From Comamonadaceae bacterium OS-1 (GTDB lineage: Bacteria > Pseudomonadota > Gammaproteobacteria > Burkholderiales > Burkholderiaceae_C), in assembly GCA_027923965.1 (NCBI GenBank), contig AP026969.1:2108001-2172000 (forward strand): DNA of 64,000 nucleotides, in the 5' to 3' direction. Below the pieces are notes generated by a model. That model did not search any database. It worked only from the letters and a program-made list of their open reading frames with translations, and had not been told where the DNA came from. Below are positions 27,333 through 38,013 of the stretch, one piece after another. Positions within the stretch are counted from its first letter, which is position 1; the number at the start of each line of letters is the position of its first letter. A program made the position numbers and the translations under genes.

Positions 27333-27982
27333 GCCGACTCCATCCAGCCGCGCTGCACCAGCACGCTGTGGATTTGCTGCCACACCGCGTCGCGCTCCAC
27401 GTCGGCAGCGATGCGCGCGAACCGGGCCGGGGCCTGGGCGGCGCGCTGGGCGTAGCCATCGGCCACGCGGGCAAAAAAGGCGGCGGGCTGGGATTCAAAC
27501 CGGTCGGGCACGCGGGCCCCCGCCAGCCGCTCGGCGGCCACGGCGGGTGGCAGATCGAACCACAGCGTCAAATCCGGGTTACGAACAAAATCAGCACCTA
27601 GCGCTGGTACAGACTGCACGAGCAGCTCCAAATACGATAGCACGCCCAGGTCGAAGCCCCGGCCACCACCCTGGTAGGCAAAGGTGGCATCGGTGAAGCG
27701 GTCGCAGACCAGCACCTCGCCGCGGGCCAGGGCGGGTTCGATCACGTTTTGCAAATGGTCGCGCCGGGCGGCGAAGACCAGCAAGGCCTCGGTCAGCGGG
27801 TCCATGGCATCGCCCAGCACCAGGGTGCGAAGCTTCTCGGCCAGCGGCGTGCCGCCGGGCTCGCGGGTCAGCGTGACTACCCTGCCCTGCGCCCGGAAGG
27901 CCGCGGCCACGGCGGCGATATGGCTGGACTTGCCCGCGCCGTCTATGCCTTCAAAGCTGATAAAGATGCCAGGTGGGTTCAT
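27329..27982 (-). CDS. tmk: thymidylate kinase
   Basis: A 217-residue dTMP kinase. The P-loop is [11 protein letters not shown], followed by [14 protein letters not shown] and the substrate motif [16 protein letters not shown]. Compared by eye with E. coli Tmk, the stretch between GGGRG and PDLTL is 8 residues longer; the extra part (around residues 114-132) coincides with copy E of the dispersed element and encodes [13 protein letters not shown]. It overlaps mltG and holB by 4 bases each, so the block is translationally coupled. Confidence 0.95.
   Translation of the reverse strand: MNPPGIFISFEGIDGAGKSSHIAAVAAAFRAQGRVVTLTREPGGTPLAEKLRTLVLGDAMDPLTEALLVFAARRDHLQNVIEPALARGEVLVCDRFTDATFAYQGGGRGFDLGVLSYLELLVQSVPALGADFVRNPDLTLWFDLPPAVAAERLAGARVPDRFESQPAAFFARVADGYAQRAAQAPARFARIAADVERDAVWQQIHSVLVQRGWMESA
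27587..27642 (-). repeat. dispersed palindromic element, copy E (inside tmk)
   Basis: On the gene's strand: GTGCTATCG, AGCTGCTCGTGCAG, AGCGCTAGGTGCTGATTTTG. Sense orientation but one frame away from the other intragenic copies. Identity is lower than for copies F, H or M. Confidence 0.6.
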
Positions 27983-28962
27983 TTTTTGCGCTGGAATTTA
28001 TTGACGGCGGCGTTGTGTTCGTCCAGGCTGCTGCTGAACTGGCTGGTGCCGTCGCCGCGCGCTACAAAGTACAGGGCGGTGGTGGGGGCGGGCTGCACCG
28101 CTGCCAGCAGCGACTGCGTGCCGGGCATGGCAATCGGCGTGGGCGGCAGGCCCCGGCGCAGGTAGGTGTTGTAGGGCGTGTCGGCTTGCAGGTCACGTTT
28201 GCGCAGGTTGCCGTCAAAGTCGGCACCCAGGCCGTAGATCACGGTGGGGTCGGTTTGCAGCGGCATGCCGATGCGCAGCCGGTTGTTGAACACGCCCGCC
28301 ACCAGGGTGCGGTCGCCCGACTGGCCGGTTTCTTTTTCGATGATGCTGGCCAGGGTCAGGGCCTGTTCCGGGGTTTTGGCTTCGCTGGTGGGCTGGCGCA
28401 GCGCCCAGGCGGCGGCCAGTTTTTTGTCCATGGCGTGCATGGCCCGCTTGAGCACCGCAAAGTCGCTGCTGCCCTTGGAGTAGGTGTAGGTGTCGGGGAA
28501 AAAGCGGCCCTCGGGATGCACACCCGGGCGGCCCAGCGCGACCATGATGGAATCATTGCCCAGCGCTTGGCTGTCGGGCCTGAGCTGCTCTGCTTTGGAT
28601 AGCGCGGCGCGCACCTGGGTGAAGTTCCAGCCCTCTACCAGCGTCACCGAGCGCAGCGCCTCATCGCCGCGCACCAGCTTGCCCAGCAGGCTGATGGGCG
28701 TGGTGCCGGTGGCGATTTCATAGCTGCCGGCCTTGATCTGGCGGGCATCGCCCGAGGCGCGGAACCAGGCGTAGAGCAGCATCGGCGAGGTTTGCACGCC
28801 TGCATCCACCGCTGCCTGGGCCACCCCGCGCGCGCCCGTGCCGGGCTCGATGGACAAATCCAGCGACGGCGCAGCCAGGGCCAGCGGCTGGTGTAACCAC
28901 CACCATGCTGCGCCGCCGCCCACACCCGCTACCAAGAGCAAAACCAAGATCAGACGACGCAC
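27979..28962 (-). CDS. mltG: endolytic peptidoglycan transglycosylase MltG
   Basis: A 327-residue inner-membrane lytic transglycosylase (YceG family). One N-terminal helix ([19 protein letters not shown]) anchors it; the LysM-like subdomain precedes the catalytic region with [11 protein letters not shown] and the catalytic Glu in ASIIEKETG, then [18 protein letters not shown]. It cuts nascent glycan strands and sets their length. It is the first gene of the coupled mltG-tmk-holB-pilZ-tatD set and diverges from ygfZ. Confidence 0.95.
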   Translation of the reverse strand: MRRLILVLLLVAGVGGGAAWWWLHQPLALAAPSLDLSIEPGTGARGVAQAAVDAGVQTSPMLLYAWFRASGDARQIKAGSYEIATGTTPISLLGKLVRGDEALRSVTLVEGWNFTQVRAALSKAEQLRPDSQALGNDSIMVALGRPGVHPEGRFFPDTYTYSKGSSDFAVLKRAMHAMDKKLAAAWALRQPTSEAKTPEQALTLASIIEKETGQSGDRTLVAGVFNNRLRIGMPLQTDPTVIYGLGADFDGNLRKRDLQADTPYNTYLRRGLPPTPIAMPGTQSLLAAVQPAPTTALYFVARGDGTSQFSSSLDEHNAAVNKFQRKK

Positions 28963-28994
28963 AGCCTTACAAGCCTTATAGATAACAAGGGGGG

Positions 28995-29897
28995 ATGATA
29001 ATTCACGCTATGAACCTTTTACCCAACGGCTCCGCCCCCCTCACCCACCTGGGTGTCATCCGCGCCGAAGGTGCCGATGCCGCCAGATTCCTGCACGGCC
29101 AGCTCACGCAAGACTTCGCGCTGCTGGGCACGACTGAAGCCCGCCTGGCCGCGTTTTGCAACGCCAAGGGCCGCATGCAAGCCAGCTTTGTCGGCTTCAA
29201 ACGCAGCCCCACCGAGATTTTGCTCATCTGCCACCGCGATCTGCTGGCCGCCACGCTCAAGCGCCTGAGCATGTTCGTGATGCGCGCCCAGGCCAAATTG
29301 ACGGACGCGACGGCCGACTTTGCGCTCTACGGAGTGATCGGAGGACCGGAGCAACCCGCCTGGACCACCGCCACGGTAGACGGCACCACCACCATCGCCC
29401 TCTACCCGGCCGACGGCCAGCCGCGCGCGATGGTTATCGCCCCCACCGGCAGCCCCGTGCCCGCAGACTCGGCACTGGGCCTGGACCTGTGGTTGTGGAG
29501 CGAGGTGCGCAGCGGCATCGCCACGGTATCCACCCCGATTTTCGAGGCCCTGGTGCCGCAGATGCTGAATTACGAGTCGGTCGGCGGTGTGAACTTCAAA
29601 AAAGGCTGCTACCCCGGCCAGGAGATCGTGGCACGCAGCCAGTTCCGCGGCACCCTGAAGCGCCGCGCGGCCATCGTGCATGCGGACGTGGCGATGGCCG
29701 CTGGGCAAGAGGTGTTCCATTCCGCCGATGCCGAGCAGCCCTGCGGCATCGTGGTGCAGGCCGCAGCGTCCCCCGAAGGCGGGTGGGACGCGATTGTGTC
29801 GCTGCAGATTGCCGCGATGCAGGACCGGGCTTTGACCGTGGATGGCGCGGCTTTGACCCTGCTGCCCCTGCCGTACGAGCTACTGGCGGATATCTAA
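28995..29897 (+). CDS. ygfZ: folate-binding protein YgfZ (Fe-S cluster maintenance)
   Basis: A 300-residue GcvT-like protein. The hallmark is NFKKGCYPGQEIVARSQFRG with the conserved Cys of K-G-C-Y-x-G-Q-E; an N-terminal segment FLHGQLTQDF and AFCNAKGRMQASF match the folate-binding fold. YgfZ uses tetrahydrofolate to help build or repair some Fe-S proteins such as MiaB. ATG 28995 is taken; ATG 29010 would remove five residues. Its end overlaps the convergent acetyltransferase gene by 18 bases. Confidence 0.93.
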   Translation: MIIHAMNLLPNGSAPLTHLGVIRAEGADAARFLHGQLTQDFALLGTTEARLAAFCNAKGRMQASFVGFKRSPTEILLICHRDLLAATLKRLSMFVMRAQAKLTDATADFALYGVIGGPEQPAWTTATVDGTTTIALYPADGQPRAMVIAPTGSPVPADSALGLDLWLWSEVRSGIATVSTPIFEALVPQMLNYESVGGVNFKKGCYPGQEIVARSQFRGTLKRRAAIVHADVAMAAGQEVFHSADAEQPCGIVVQAAASPEGGWDAIVSLQIAAMQDRALTVDGAALTLLPLPYELLADI

Positions 29898-30323
29898 AAA
29901 CATCTCGATGTGCGGAATCCCCACTTCCGCGTACACCTCGCCCCGCGGCGTGAAGCCCAGCCGCTGGTAAAAGCCCTGGGCGCTGGTCTGGGCGTGCAGG
30001 CAGACCTCCACGTCGCCCCGCTCCCGCGCGGCTTGCACCAAGGCCTCCAGCACCTGCTGTCCCAGGCCGCTGCCGCGCAGGCTGGCGAGCACCGCCATAC
30101 GCCCGATCCGCCCGACACCCGGTGCATGCACCAGCAGCCGTCCGGTCGCCACCGGTTCCCCTTGGGTATCGCAGATAACAGCATGCACGGCGGTCTGGTC
30201 GGCCACATCCCACTCCATGTCGGCGGGGATTTTTTGCTCGTGTACGAACACCGCCGTGCGGACTTGGGAGGCTTGGGCGCCCAGTTGGCTCCAGGGGCCG
30301 AGCCTGGTGGGGTCAGATCCCAA
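29880..30323 (-). CDS. GNAT-family N-acetyltransferase
   Basis: A 147-residue GNAT protein of the ElaA-like group: VRTAVFVHEQKIPADMEWD at the N-terminus, acetyl-CoA loop RLGRMAVLASLRGSGLGQQVL (here RIGRMAVL...RGSGLGQ) and AQGFYQRLGFTPRGE near the end. The substrate is unknown. The start is unusual: upstream in frame is a TGA, and the only usable start is a TTG at 30323 with GGAG 7 bases before it; both lie in the inverted-repeat element, so residues 1-5 (MGSDP) are repeat-derived. Confidence 0.85.
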   Translation of the reverse strand: MGSDPTRLGPWSQLGAQASQVRTAVFVHEQKIPADMEWDVADQTAVHAVICDTQGEPVATGRLLVHAPGVGRIGRMAVLASLRGSGLGQQVLEALVQAARERGDVEVCLHAQTSAQGFYQRLGFTPRGEVYAEVGIPHIEMFLDIRQ

Positions 30324-30538
30324 TTGCGCGCTCCATCACTGCCGTAGCAGAACCCTGAAAATCCGCATTTGGGCTCTGACCCCTCCCGGCGGTTCTCCGT
30401 GACGGACGGTGCAGGTTTGCACGGTCCCTGACGGCTGATGGTTTGTTCGCGTCAACCCGCCAATAGGGGTCAGAACCCAAATGCGAGTATTGGTCCGTCG
30501 CCAATTTACCGTTCATCGCGCAATTGGGGTCTGACCCC
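30309..30538. repeat. nested inverted-repeat (REP/BIME-like) element
   Basis: Four copies of a GGGGTCAGA-N-CCCAA motif in alternating orientation. The outer pair (30309-30330 and 30517-30538) matches in 21 of 22 bases and ends ATTGCGCG; the inner pair (30364-30383 and 30466-30485) matches in 19 of 20 and ends AAATGCG. In the centre GGACGGTGCA (30404-30413) and TGCACGGTCC (30418-30427) form a hairpin with loop GGTT. The motif resembles REP sequences mobilised by RAYT transposases; no such gene is in the window. Confidence 0.85.
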
Positions 30539-30587
30539 CATTGGCTAATCCGCATGGGGGAACCCGTGGGTCCATTAATCAAAGTAG

Positions 30588-31514
30588 TCATAAATTGAAT
30601 GCGTTACGCAGGGCCTGCGCAGCAGCCTGGTGCGCCAACTTGGCCTCAGGTATCGCCCGGCCCATTTTGATGAATTCGTGGGTCACGCCGCGGTAGATAT
30701 CCAGGTCCACCGGCACACCGGCCAGCCGTAGTTTGTCGGCGTACAGCACGCCCTCGTCCACCAGGGGGTCGCATTCGGCCAGGCCGAACCAGGCGGGGGC
30801 TACGCCGTCCACGTCGGGGGCTTCCAGCGGGGCAAAACGCCAGTCTTTGTAGTCGCCGGGGGCACGCAGGTACTGGTTAAAAAAGAAGTCGATGTGTTCG
30901 CGCTCCAGCAGAAGGCCGCTGGCGAAGCGGCTGTGCGAGGGCGTGTCGGCATGGGCCGCGCAGCCGGGGTAGAACAGCAGTTGCAGGGCCAGCGGCAACT
31001 GCGCGTCGCGGGCCTGGATGGCGCAGACCGCTGCCAGTGTGCCGCCAGCGCTGTCGCCGCCCACGGCCACGCCAGTCGAGTCGGGATGGGAGGCCAACCA
31101 GGCCAGCGCGTCCCAGGCATCGTCCACGGCGGTGGGAAAGCGGTGCTCGGGCGACATGCGGTAGCCCAGTGAGACCACCGCACAGCCACTCAATCGGCTG
31201 AGTTCGCGGCACAGGATGTCGTGGGTGTTGACGCTGCCCACCATGAAGCCACCGCCGTGCAGGTAAAGCAAGGTGGGCAGGCGGTCAAAAGAAGGCGCGT
31301 AGCGCCGGGCAGGCAGGGCAAAGCCGTCGCGGGCTGCAATCGTGAAGTCGTCCACCCGCGCCAGGTGGGCCTTGGGCACTTCCAGCATGGCCGCGCCGAT
31401 TTCATAGGCATCGCGGGCTTGCTGGGGCGTGAGCAGGTGCATGGGCGTGCGGCGGGCGCGGGCCATGCGGTGCAGGACACCGGCCATGGCGGGAGTAAGG
31501 GGAGCGGTATGCAT
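30588..31514 (-). CDS. alpha/beta hydrolase, hormone-sensitive-lipase-type esterase
   Basis: A 308-residue esterase of the HSL/Aes family (lipolytic family IV). The oxyanion hole is YLHGGGFMVGS, the nucleophile elbow GDSAGG, the acid is in AECDPLVDEG, and the catalytic His in GVTHEFIKMG. It probably hydrolyses short-chain esters in the cytosol; no signal peptide is present. The stop is about 50 bases beyond the nested inverted repeat. Divergent from trhA. Confidence 0.92.
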   Translation of the reverse strand: MHTAPLTPAMAGVLHRMARARRTPMHLLTPQQARDAYEIGAAMLEVPKAHLARVDDFTIAARDGFALPARRYAPSFDRLPTLLYLHGGGFMVGSVNTHDILCRELSRLSGCAVVSLGYRMSPEHRFPTAVDDAWDALAWLASHPDSTGVAVGGDSAGGTLAAVCAIQARDAQLPLALQLLFYPGCAAHADTPSHSRFASGLLLEREHIDFFFNQYLRAPGDYKDWRFAPLEAPDVDGVAPAWFGLAECDPLVDEGVLYADKLRLAGVPVDLDIYRGVTHEFIKMGRAIPEAKLAHQAAAQALRNAFNL

Positions 31515-31597
31515 GGGCCGCCATCGTAACGGCCTACTGTCACGGCATTGCCACCGAAATATTTTCTACTACGGACTTTAAGGAAATACCCCAAACC

Positions 31598-32224
31598 ATG
31601 CCCACCCAGGAGCGCCCGCAAAGCCGGGGCGAAGAAATCGCCAACACCCTGAGCCACGGCATTGCGCTGGCGGCGGTGGTGGTGGGCGTGCTGTTTCTGC
31701 TGCTGGCCACGGGCCCGCTGCGGCTGGGCACTTGCGTGTTTGCGGCCACCATGCTGCTGCTGTACCTGTCGTCCACGCTGTACCACGCGCTGCCTGCGGG
31801 GCGCGCCAAGCAGTTGTGGCTGCGGGTGGACTACGGGGCGATTTATTTCTTCATTGCGGGCAGCTACACGCCGTTTGCCCTCGGGGCGATGGTTGGCATC
31901 TGGGGTTGGACGCTGTTCGCCCTGGTCTGGCTGCTGGCCATTGCGGGTACGGCCCTGAAGGTGCTGGGCCATTTATCGCATCCCTGGTTGTCCACCGGCC
32001 TGTACCTGGCCATGGGCTGGCTGGTGCTGGTGGCCGCTGTGCCCTTGGTAGGACAGTTGTCGCCGTCAGGGCGGGCCTGGCTGGTGGCCGGGGGCCTGGC
32101 CTATACCGCCGGGGTGGTGTTTTTTGCGCTGGACGGGCGCTGGCGGTATGCGCACGCGGTGTGGCATGGCTTTGTGGTGCTGGGAAGCGCCTGCCATGCC
32201 TGCGCAGTACTGTCACACTTTTGA
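31598..32224 (+). CDS. trhA: hemolysin III / TrhA family membrane protein (PAQR)
   Basis: A 208-residue seven-helix protein. Conserved PAQR positions are present: GEEIANTLSHGIALA at the start, SSTLYHALP, and the C-terminal HAVWHGFVVLGSACH with the paired His residues of the predicted metal site. The bacterial branch is named from B. cereus hemolysin III; E. coli YqfA/TrhA affects membrane energetics and fluidity. AAGGAAAT lies about 15 bases before the ATG. Confidence 0.92.
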   Translation: MPTQERPQSRGEEIANTLSHGIALAAVVVGVLFLLLATGPLRLGTCVFAATMLLLYLSSTLYHALPAGRAKQLWLRVDYGAIYFFIAGSYTPFALGAMVGIWGWTLFALVWLLAIAGTALKVLGHLSHPWLSTGLYLAMGWLVLVAAVPLVGQLSPSGRAWLVAGGLAYTAGVVFFALDGRWRYAHAVWHGFVVLGSACHACAVLSHF

Positions 32225-32300
32225 AATCAAACCGTCATGATGGACGGACCTGCTTGGGGTTCAATACGGGTATTCCCACACCCATCCCCAGGACTACCCC

Positions 32301-32585
32301 ATGAATGCCATCAAAGAAGCCCAAAAATTCATCGCCAAGCGCCCCGAATCCGAGGCGGCGCGCACGCTGGCCCAGTTGGTGCTGACGCTGGAGTCCACCG
32401 AGCCGTTTCCGCTGGAAAAACTGTACGCGCTGGACCTGGAGCGCTTTGACCTGGCGCTGGACATCCTGAAGGAATGGCGGCTGGACCGCTACATCGCGGG
32501 CAAGTCCAAGCTGTACGACCTGTCGCTGCAAATCCAGGAACAAGGCCCGCAAGACCGCACCTCGCACTTCGGCGAACTGAACTGA
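32301..32585 (+). CDS. conserved small protein of unknown function
   Basis: A 94-residue soluble, charged protein (MNAIKEAQKFIAKRPESEAARTL... to HFGELN). Predicted mostly helical, with no Cys, no signal peptide and no domain I recognise. Codon use and GC match the neighbours and AGGACTACCCC precedes the ATG, so it is likely real. It converges with the patatin gene, five bases apart. Confidence 0.65.
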   Translation: MNAIKEAQKFIAKRPESEAARTLAQLVLTLESTEPFPLEKLYALDLERFDLALDILKEWRLDRYIAGKSKLYDLSLQIQEQGPQDRTSHFGELN

Positions 32586-32590
32586 GGTTT

Positions 32591-33742
32591 TTACAGCGGC
32601 TGCACCTGCCCCATGTCGGGCCGCAGCAGCCACTGGGCGAACTCATCGGCCATTTGCTGGCTGGCGGCGATGGCACCGGTCCAGGCTTTGGCGCGGCGGG
32701 GCAGGTCCAGGCCGTAGTGGCTGAAGTCGGCGCGGTCGGGCAGTTTGCCATTGGGCAGGGTTTTGACCCAGTCGGGATTCGGGGCCAGCACCAGCATGTT
32801 GTCCAGAAAGCTGGACGATTTGTGCCGCCAGGTCAGCCGCTTGTCCAGCCAGCCGGGCACTACCGCTTTTTGAAAATGCGGATACAGCACCAAACCGGCA
32901 GTAGACACATTTTTTATATCTTTTAGGCCATCCGTGCTTATTCCATCGGCACGAGCAGCTATTTTTTGCATAGCAATCTTGGGCCGCAGGTATTGCAGGT
33001 GCAGGTGGTAGTCGGTGAGGCCGCCGTCCCAGTAGGCACCGGGCGGCGCGCCGGGAATGTCGTGTACCGCACGCAGCACAAACGGGATGGAGCAACTGGC
33101 CAGCAATGCAGGCACCAGGTTCTGCGCCGTCAGGTCGAACTGGCGGGTCGGGTAGTCGCGGCTGCGAAACGGCAGGCGCGCGTGCTGGCTGGAGAACACC
33201 ACCCGCTCCAGCCAGGCACCCATGGTTTTACGGCGCAGTGCATTGGCCAGGTAGGCCCCCGCAAAGCCCAGCGGCGTGCGCAAGGCCTGGTCGCGGGCCA
33301 GCAGGTGCCGCCCGCGCGAGGTGATGATGTGCAGCTTGAAGCAGGGGTGCTGCAATACCTCGGCCTCGCGCCCCGCGTAAAACGCCTTGAGGTTGCCGCC
33401 AAACACCCGGCTGATGGTGTCGGGCGTGGGCATTTTGCGGCCCGGCGGCAGGTCGTAGTGCTGAAAAATGTATTCCTGCTCCAGCCGGTCAAAGCCCTGC
33501 AGCGGGTCTTTCAGGCAGGCGGTGGTCATGCGCCAGGCACCGATGGACGCACCCACCAAATGGATGGTGTGGGCGCTGGCCCGCAGCCAGTCGCCAAACA
33601 AAAAACGGTCCAGCCGCCCCAGCACCAAGCCTTTTGGGCCGCCTGCGGCCGCCGGAATCACCCGTACATCACGGGGTTGCAGGCCGTGCTGCTGCAGGTG
33701 TTTAAAGGCCGTGGGGCCGGCATACAGGCTCAGAGCCCTCAA
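32591..33742 (-). CDS. patatin-like phospholipase
   Basis: A 383-residue patatin-fold protein with the Ser-Asp dyad: nucleophile elbow GASIGAW at 64-70 and DGGLTDYH with Asp239. An oxyanion-type Gly cluster is AAAGGPKG near 31-38. It should hydrolyse acyl esters of lipids. No signal peptide. Residues 255-280, immediately after YLRP, are encoded by copy F of the dispersed element (KIAMQKIAARADGISTDG and on) and look like an insertion in a loop past the catalytic Asp. Its start overlaps the HDOD gene stop by 4 bases. Confidence 0.87.
   Translation of the reverse strand: MRALSLYAGPTAFKHLQQHGLQPRDVRVIPAAAGGPKGLVLGRLDRFLFGDWLRASAHTIHLVGASIGAWRMTTACLKDPLQGFDRLEQEYIFQHYDLPPGRKMPTPDTISRVFGGNLKAFYAGREAEVLQHPCFKLHIITSRGRHLLARDQALRTPLGFAGAYLANALRRKTMGAWLERVVFSSQHARLPFRSRDYPTRQFDLTAQNLVPALLASCSIPFVLRAVHDIPGAPPGAYWDGGLTDYHLHLQYLRPKIAMQKIAARADGISTDGLKDIKNVSTAGLVLYPHFQKAVVPGWLDKRLTWRHKSSSFLDNMLVLAPNPDWVKTLPNGKLPDRADFSHYGLDLPRRAKAWTGAIAASQQMADEFAQWLLRPDMGQVQPL
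32910..32975 (-). repeat. dispersed palindromic element, copy F (inside the patatin gene)
   Basis: On the gene strand: TGCTATGCAAAAAATAGCTG, CTCGTGCCGATGGAATAAGC. The left arm matches copies H and I closely; the right arm is altered. Sense, in the same frame as copies C, I and M. Confidence 0.8.
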
Positions 33743-34563
33743 ACAAAGGCCCCGAGATCGGTTTTGGCCGACCAGTCGATCGGGTCCTGCTGCAGCACCA
33801 TGTCGATGTCCAGGCCCAGCGCCAGCCCCACCTCGCCGGGGTAGCTGCCTGCCAGCGCGCTTTCGTCAAACTCCACCTCTTTGGCGCGGGCGCGCCAGGC
33901 GGCCAGGTGCACCACGCCTGCCAGGGGCTCGTACACGCCGTCGTCAAACGGGAAGATTTGCGACTGCAGGGCATCGACGATGCGGTCGGGAAACTGCCAT
34001 TTGCGGGCAAACCCCGCGCCCACGTCGGCATAGCAAAAGCCCAGGCGCTTGGTTTCCATGCGGGCGCGGCGCAGGTCGAGTGGCAGCACCTGCTGGTTCA
34101 GGGCCGCCATCTCCTGCGGCATGCCCATGTGCATCACCAGCTCGCCCACGGCATGCACCAGGCCTGCGGTGAAGGCAGTGGCCGGGTTGTGCCGCACCGC
34201 GCCGGCCAGCGCCCTGGACAGCTTGGCCACGTTCAAGCTGTAGCGCCAGAACTGCTGCAGATTGACCCCCGGTACGGCCCGAAAGCTCAGGCCCAGCGCT
34301 GCGGCCTGGGCCAGGCTGCGCAAATGGTCAATACCCAGAATCGCCAGCGCCTCGGGAATGCTGCTGACCTTGCGCGACAGGTTGAACATGGCCGAATTGG
34401 CCAGGGTCAGCAGCCGGGTGGTCAGGGCCGGGTCGGTGCCGATCAACTGGCCGAGCTTGCGCAGGTCCGGCTCGGGGCGCGCCAGCTCGCTGAGCAGCAG
34501 CGCCACCGCCTTGGGGATGCTGGGCAGGGCCGCTTCGGAGGCTAGCAGTTCTTTTAACTCCAT
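33739..34563 (-). CDS. HDOD domain protein
   Basis: A 274-residue protein made almost entirely of an HDOD domain (about 10-205): LPSIPKAVALLLSELARPEPDLRKLGQLIGTDPALTTRLLTLANSA and ILGIDHLRSLAQAAAL are its conserved parts (separate). HDOD is an HD-like domain without catalytic metal ligands, used in signalling and in chemotaxis or virulence control. ATG 34563 is preferred because AGGAA lies 9 bases upstream; two longer starts exist. It is coupled by ATGA to the patatin gene, suggesting a regulator-effector pair, which is inference. Confidence 0.88.
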   Translation of the reverse strand: MELKELLASEAALPSIPKAVALLLSELARPEPDLRKLGQLIGTDPALTTRLLTLANSAMFNLSRKVSSIPEALAILGIDHLRSLAQAAALGLSFRAVPGVNLQQFWRYSLNVAKLSRALAGAVRHNPATAFTAGLVHAVGELVMHMGMPQEMAALNQQVLPLDLRRARMETKRLGFCYADVGAGFARKWQFPDRIVDALQSQIFPFDDGVYEPLAGVVHLAAWRARAKEVEFDESALAGSYPGEVGLALGLDIDMVLQQDPIDWSAKTDLGAFV

Positions 34564-34632
34564 GGGGGCGGGTTCCTGGCGGGTGGGATAGTGCATGGTA
34601 AAGGATTCAGCCCTTCCCACGCAGGTGCTTTG

Positions 34633-36990
<2,358 letters not shown>

Positions 36991-37053
36991 GAACGGGAGC
37001 GGTTGGAATACAAGGGCGAGAGTTTGCCACAGCCGCGTGGCCACCAGATTAGG

Positions 37054-37115
37054 ATAAAAATCGGCACTTCACGCTGATGGGTCCAGCACAAGCAGCTACT
37101 GATTCAATAGCATTT
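37054..37115 (-). repeat. dispersed palindromic element, copy G (covers the modC stop)
   Basis: On the modC strand: GGCAAATGCTATTGAATCAG, TAGCTGCTTGTGCTGG, CCCATCAGCGTG, then GATTTTTAT. The modC stop codon TAG and its last five or six codons come from the element; the left arm GCAAATGCTATT is shared with copy I. Confidence 0.75.
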
Positions 37116-37866
37116 GCCGCAGTTTGCTTTGCATCGGGGTGCCCACCACACCGCCCATCGCCACCCGTGCCTGGCTGCGCGCCGTGGCATCCACCAAGTC
37201 GATCTCTTGCACCACCTGCCCGGCATCGAACACAAAGGCCACATCGGCCAGTGCCAGCACGTCGTCCACGTCGTGGGTGATCATCAGCGCCGGAATGCCC
37301 CATTGGCGGCGCACTTGGGCCAACTCTTCACGCAGGCTTTGGCGCAAGGCCGGGTGCAGGGCCGCAAACGGCTCGTCCAGCAGCAGCACCTGGGGCTTGC
37401 AAGCCAGGGCCCGGGCCAAAGCCACCCGTTGCTGCTGCCCACCCGACAGCGTGGCCGGGCGGCTGCGGGCCAGTGCGGCCAGGCCAAAGCTGTCTAAAAG
37501 GGTCTGGATGTGGGCTTGCTCGGAGGCCGACAGGCTGCGTTTGCGCCAGCTCTTCAGGCCGAAGGCGATGTTCTCTTGCACCGACAGATGCGGAAACAGC
37601 GCGTAGTTTTGCGGCAAATAGCCCACGCGGCGCTCGGGCGTGGGAATGTTGATTTTTTGGGCCGCGTCGAACAGCGTGCGCCCGTCCAGCCGGATATGGC
37701 CTTGCGTGGGCCGTAGCAGCCCGGCAATCGCCTGCAGGGTCAGGGTTTTGCCCGCGCCCGACGGGCCGTAGAGCGCAGCAAACGGCACATCGCTGGCGAA
37801 GCGTACGGCCAGATCGAAGCGCCTGCGGCCATCCGCGACCGTCAATTGAATATCTACATCGATCAT
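37096..37866 (-). CDS. modC: molybdate ABC transporter ATP-binding protein, short form
   Basis: A 256-residue ABC ATPase: Walker A YGPSGAGKTLTL, signature LSGGQQQRVALARAL, Walker B QVLLLDEPFAALH, and H-loop MITHDVDD. It has the ModC-type start IDVDIQLTVADGRRRFDL. ModC proteins usually run to about 350 residues with a C-terminal TOBE/Mop domain; that domain is absent here. The C-terminal residues MLLNQ and the stop come from copy G of the dispersed element, raising the possibility that the element truncated it. Last gene of the TSUP-modE-modB-modA-modC set. Confidence 0.88.
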   Translation of the reverse strand: MIDVDIQLTVADGRRRFDLAVRFASDVPFAALYGPSGAGKTLTLQAIAGLLRPTQGHIRLDGRTLFDAAQKINIPTPERRVGYLPQNYALFPHLSVQENIAFGLKSWRKRSLSASEQAHIQTLLDSFGLAALARSRPATLSGGQQQRVALARALACKPQVLLLDEPFAALHPALRQSLREELAQVRRQWGIPALMITHDVDDVLALADVAFVFDAGQVVQEIDLVDATARSQARVAMGGVVGTPMQSKLRQMLLNQ

Positions 37867-38013
37867 CACAGGTGGGTGGTCCAGAGCACATGCATTAGCA
37901 CCCCCTTCCAGAAACACCGCAGAACTGGCTTTGCCAGGCTGCTGGTGTTGCCCCCTGCAAGGGGGTTGGAGGCCACACGAAGTGGGCAAGCCTGGGGGTG
38001 TGCCATAAGCCCA

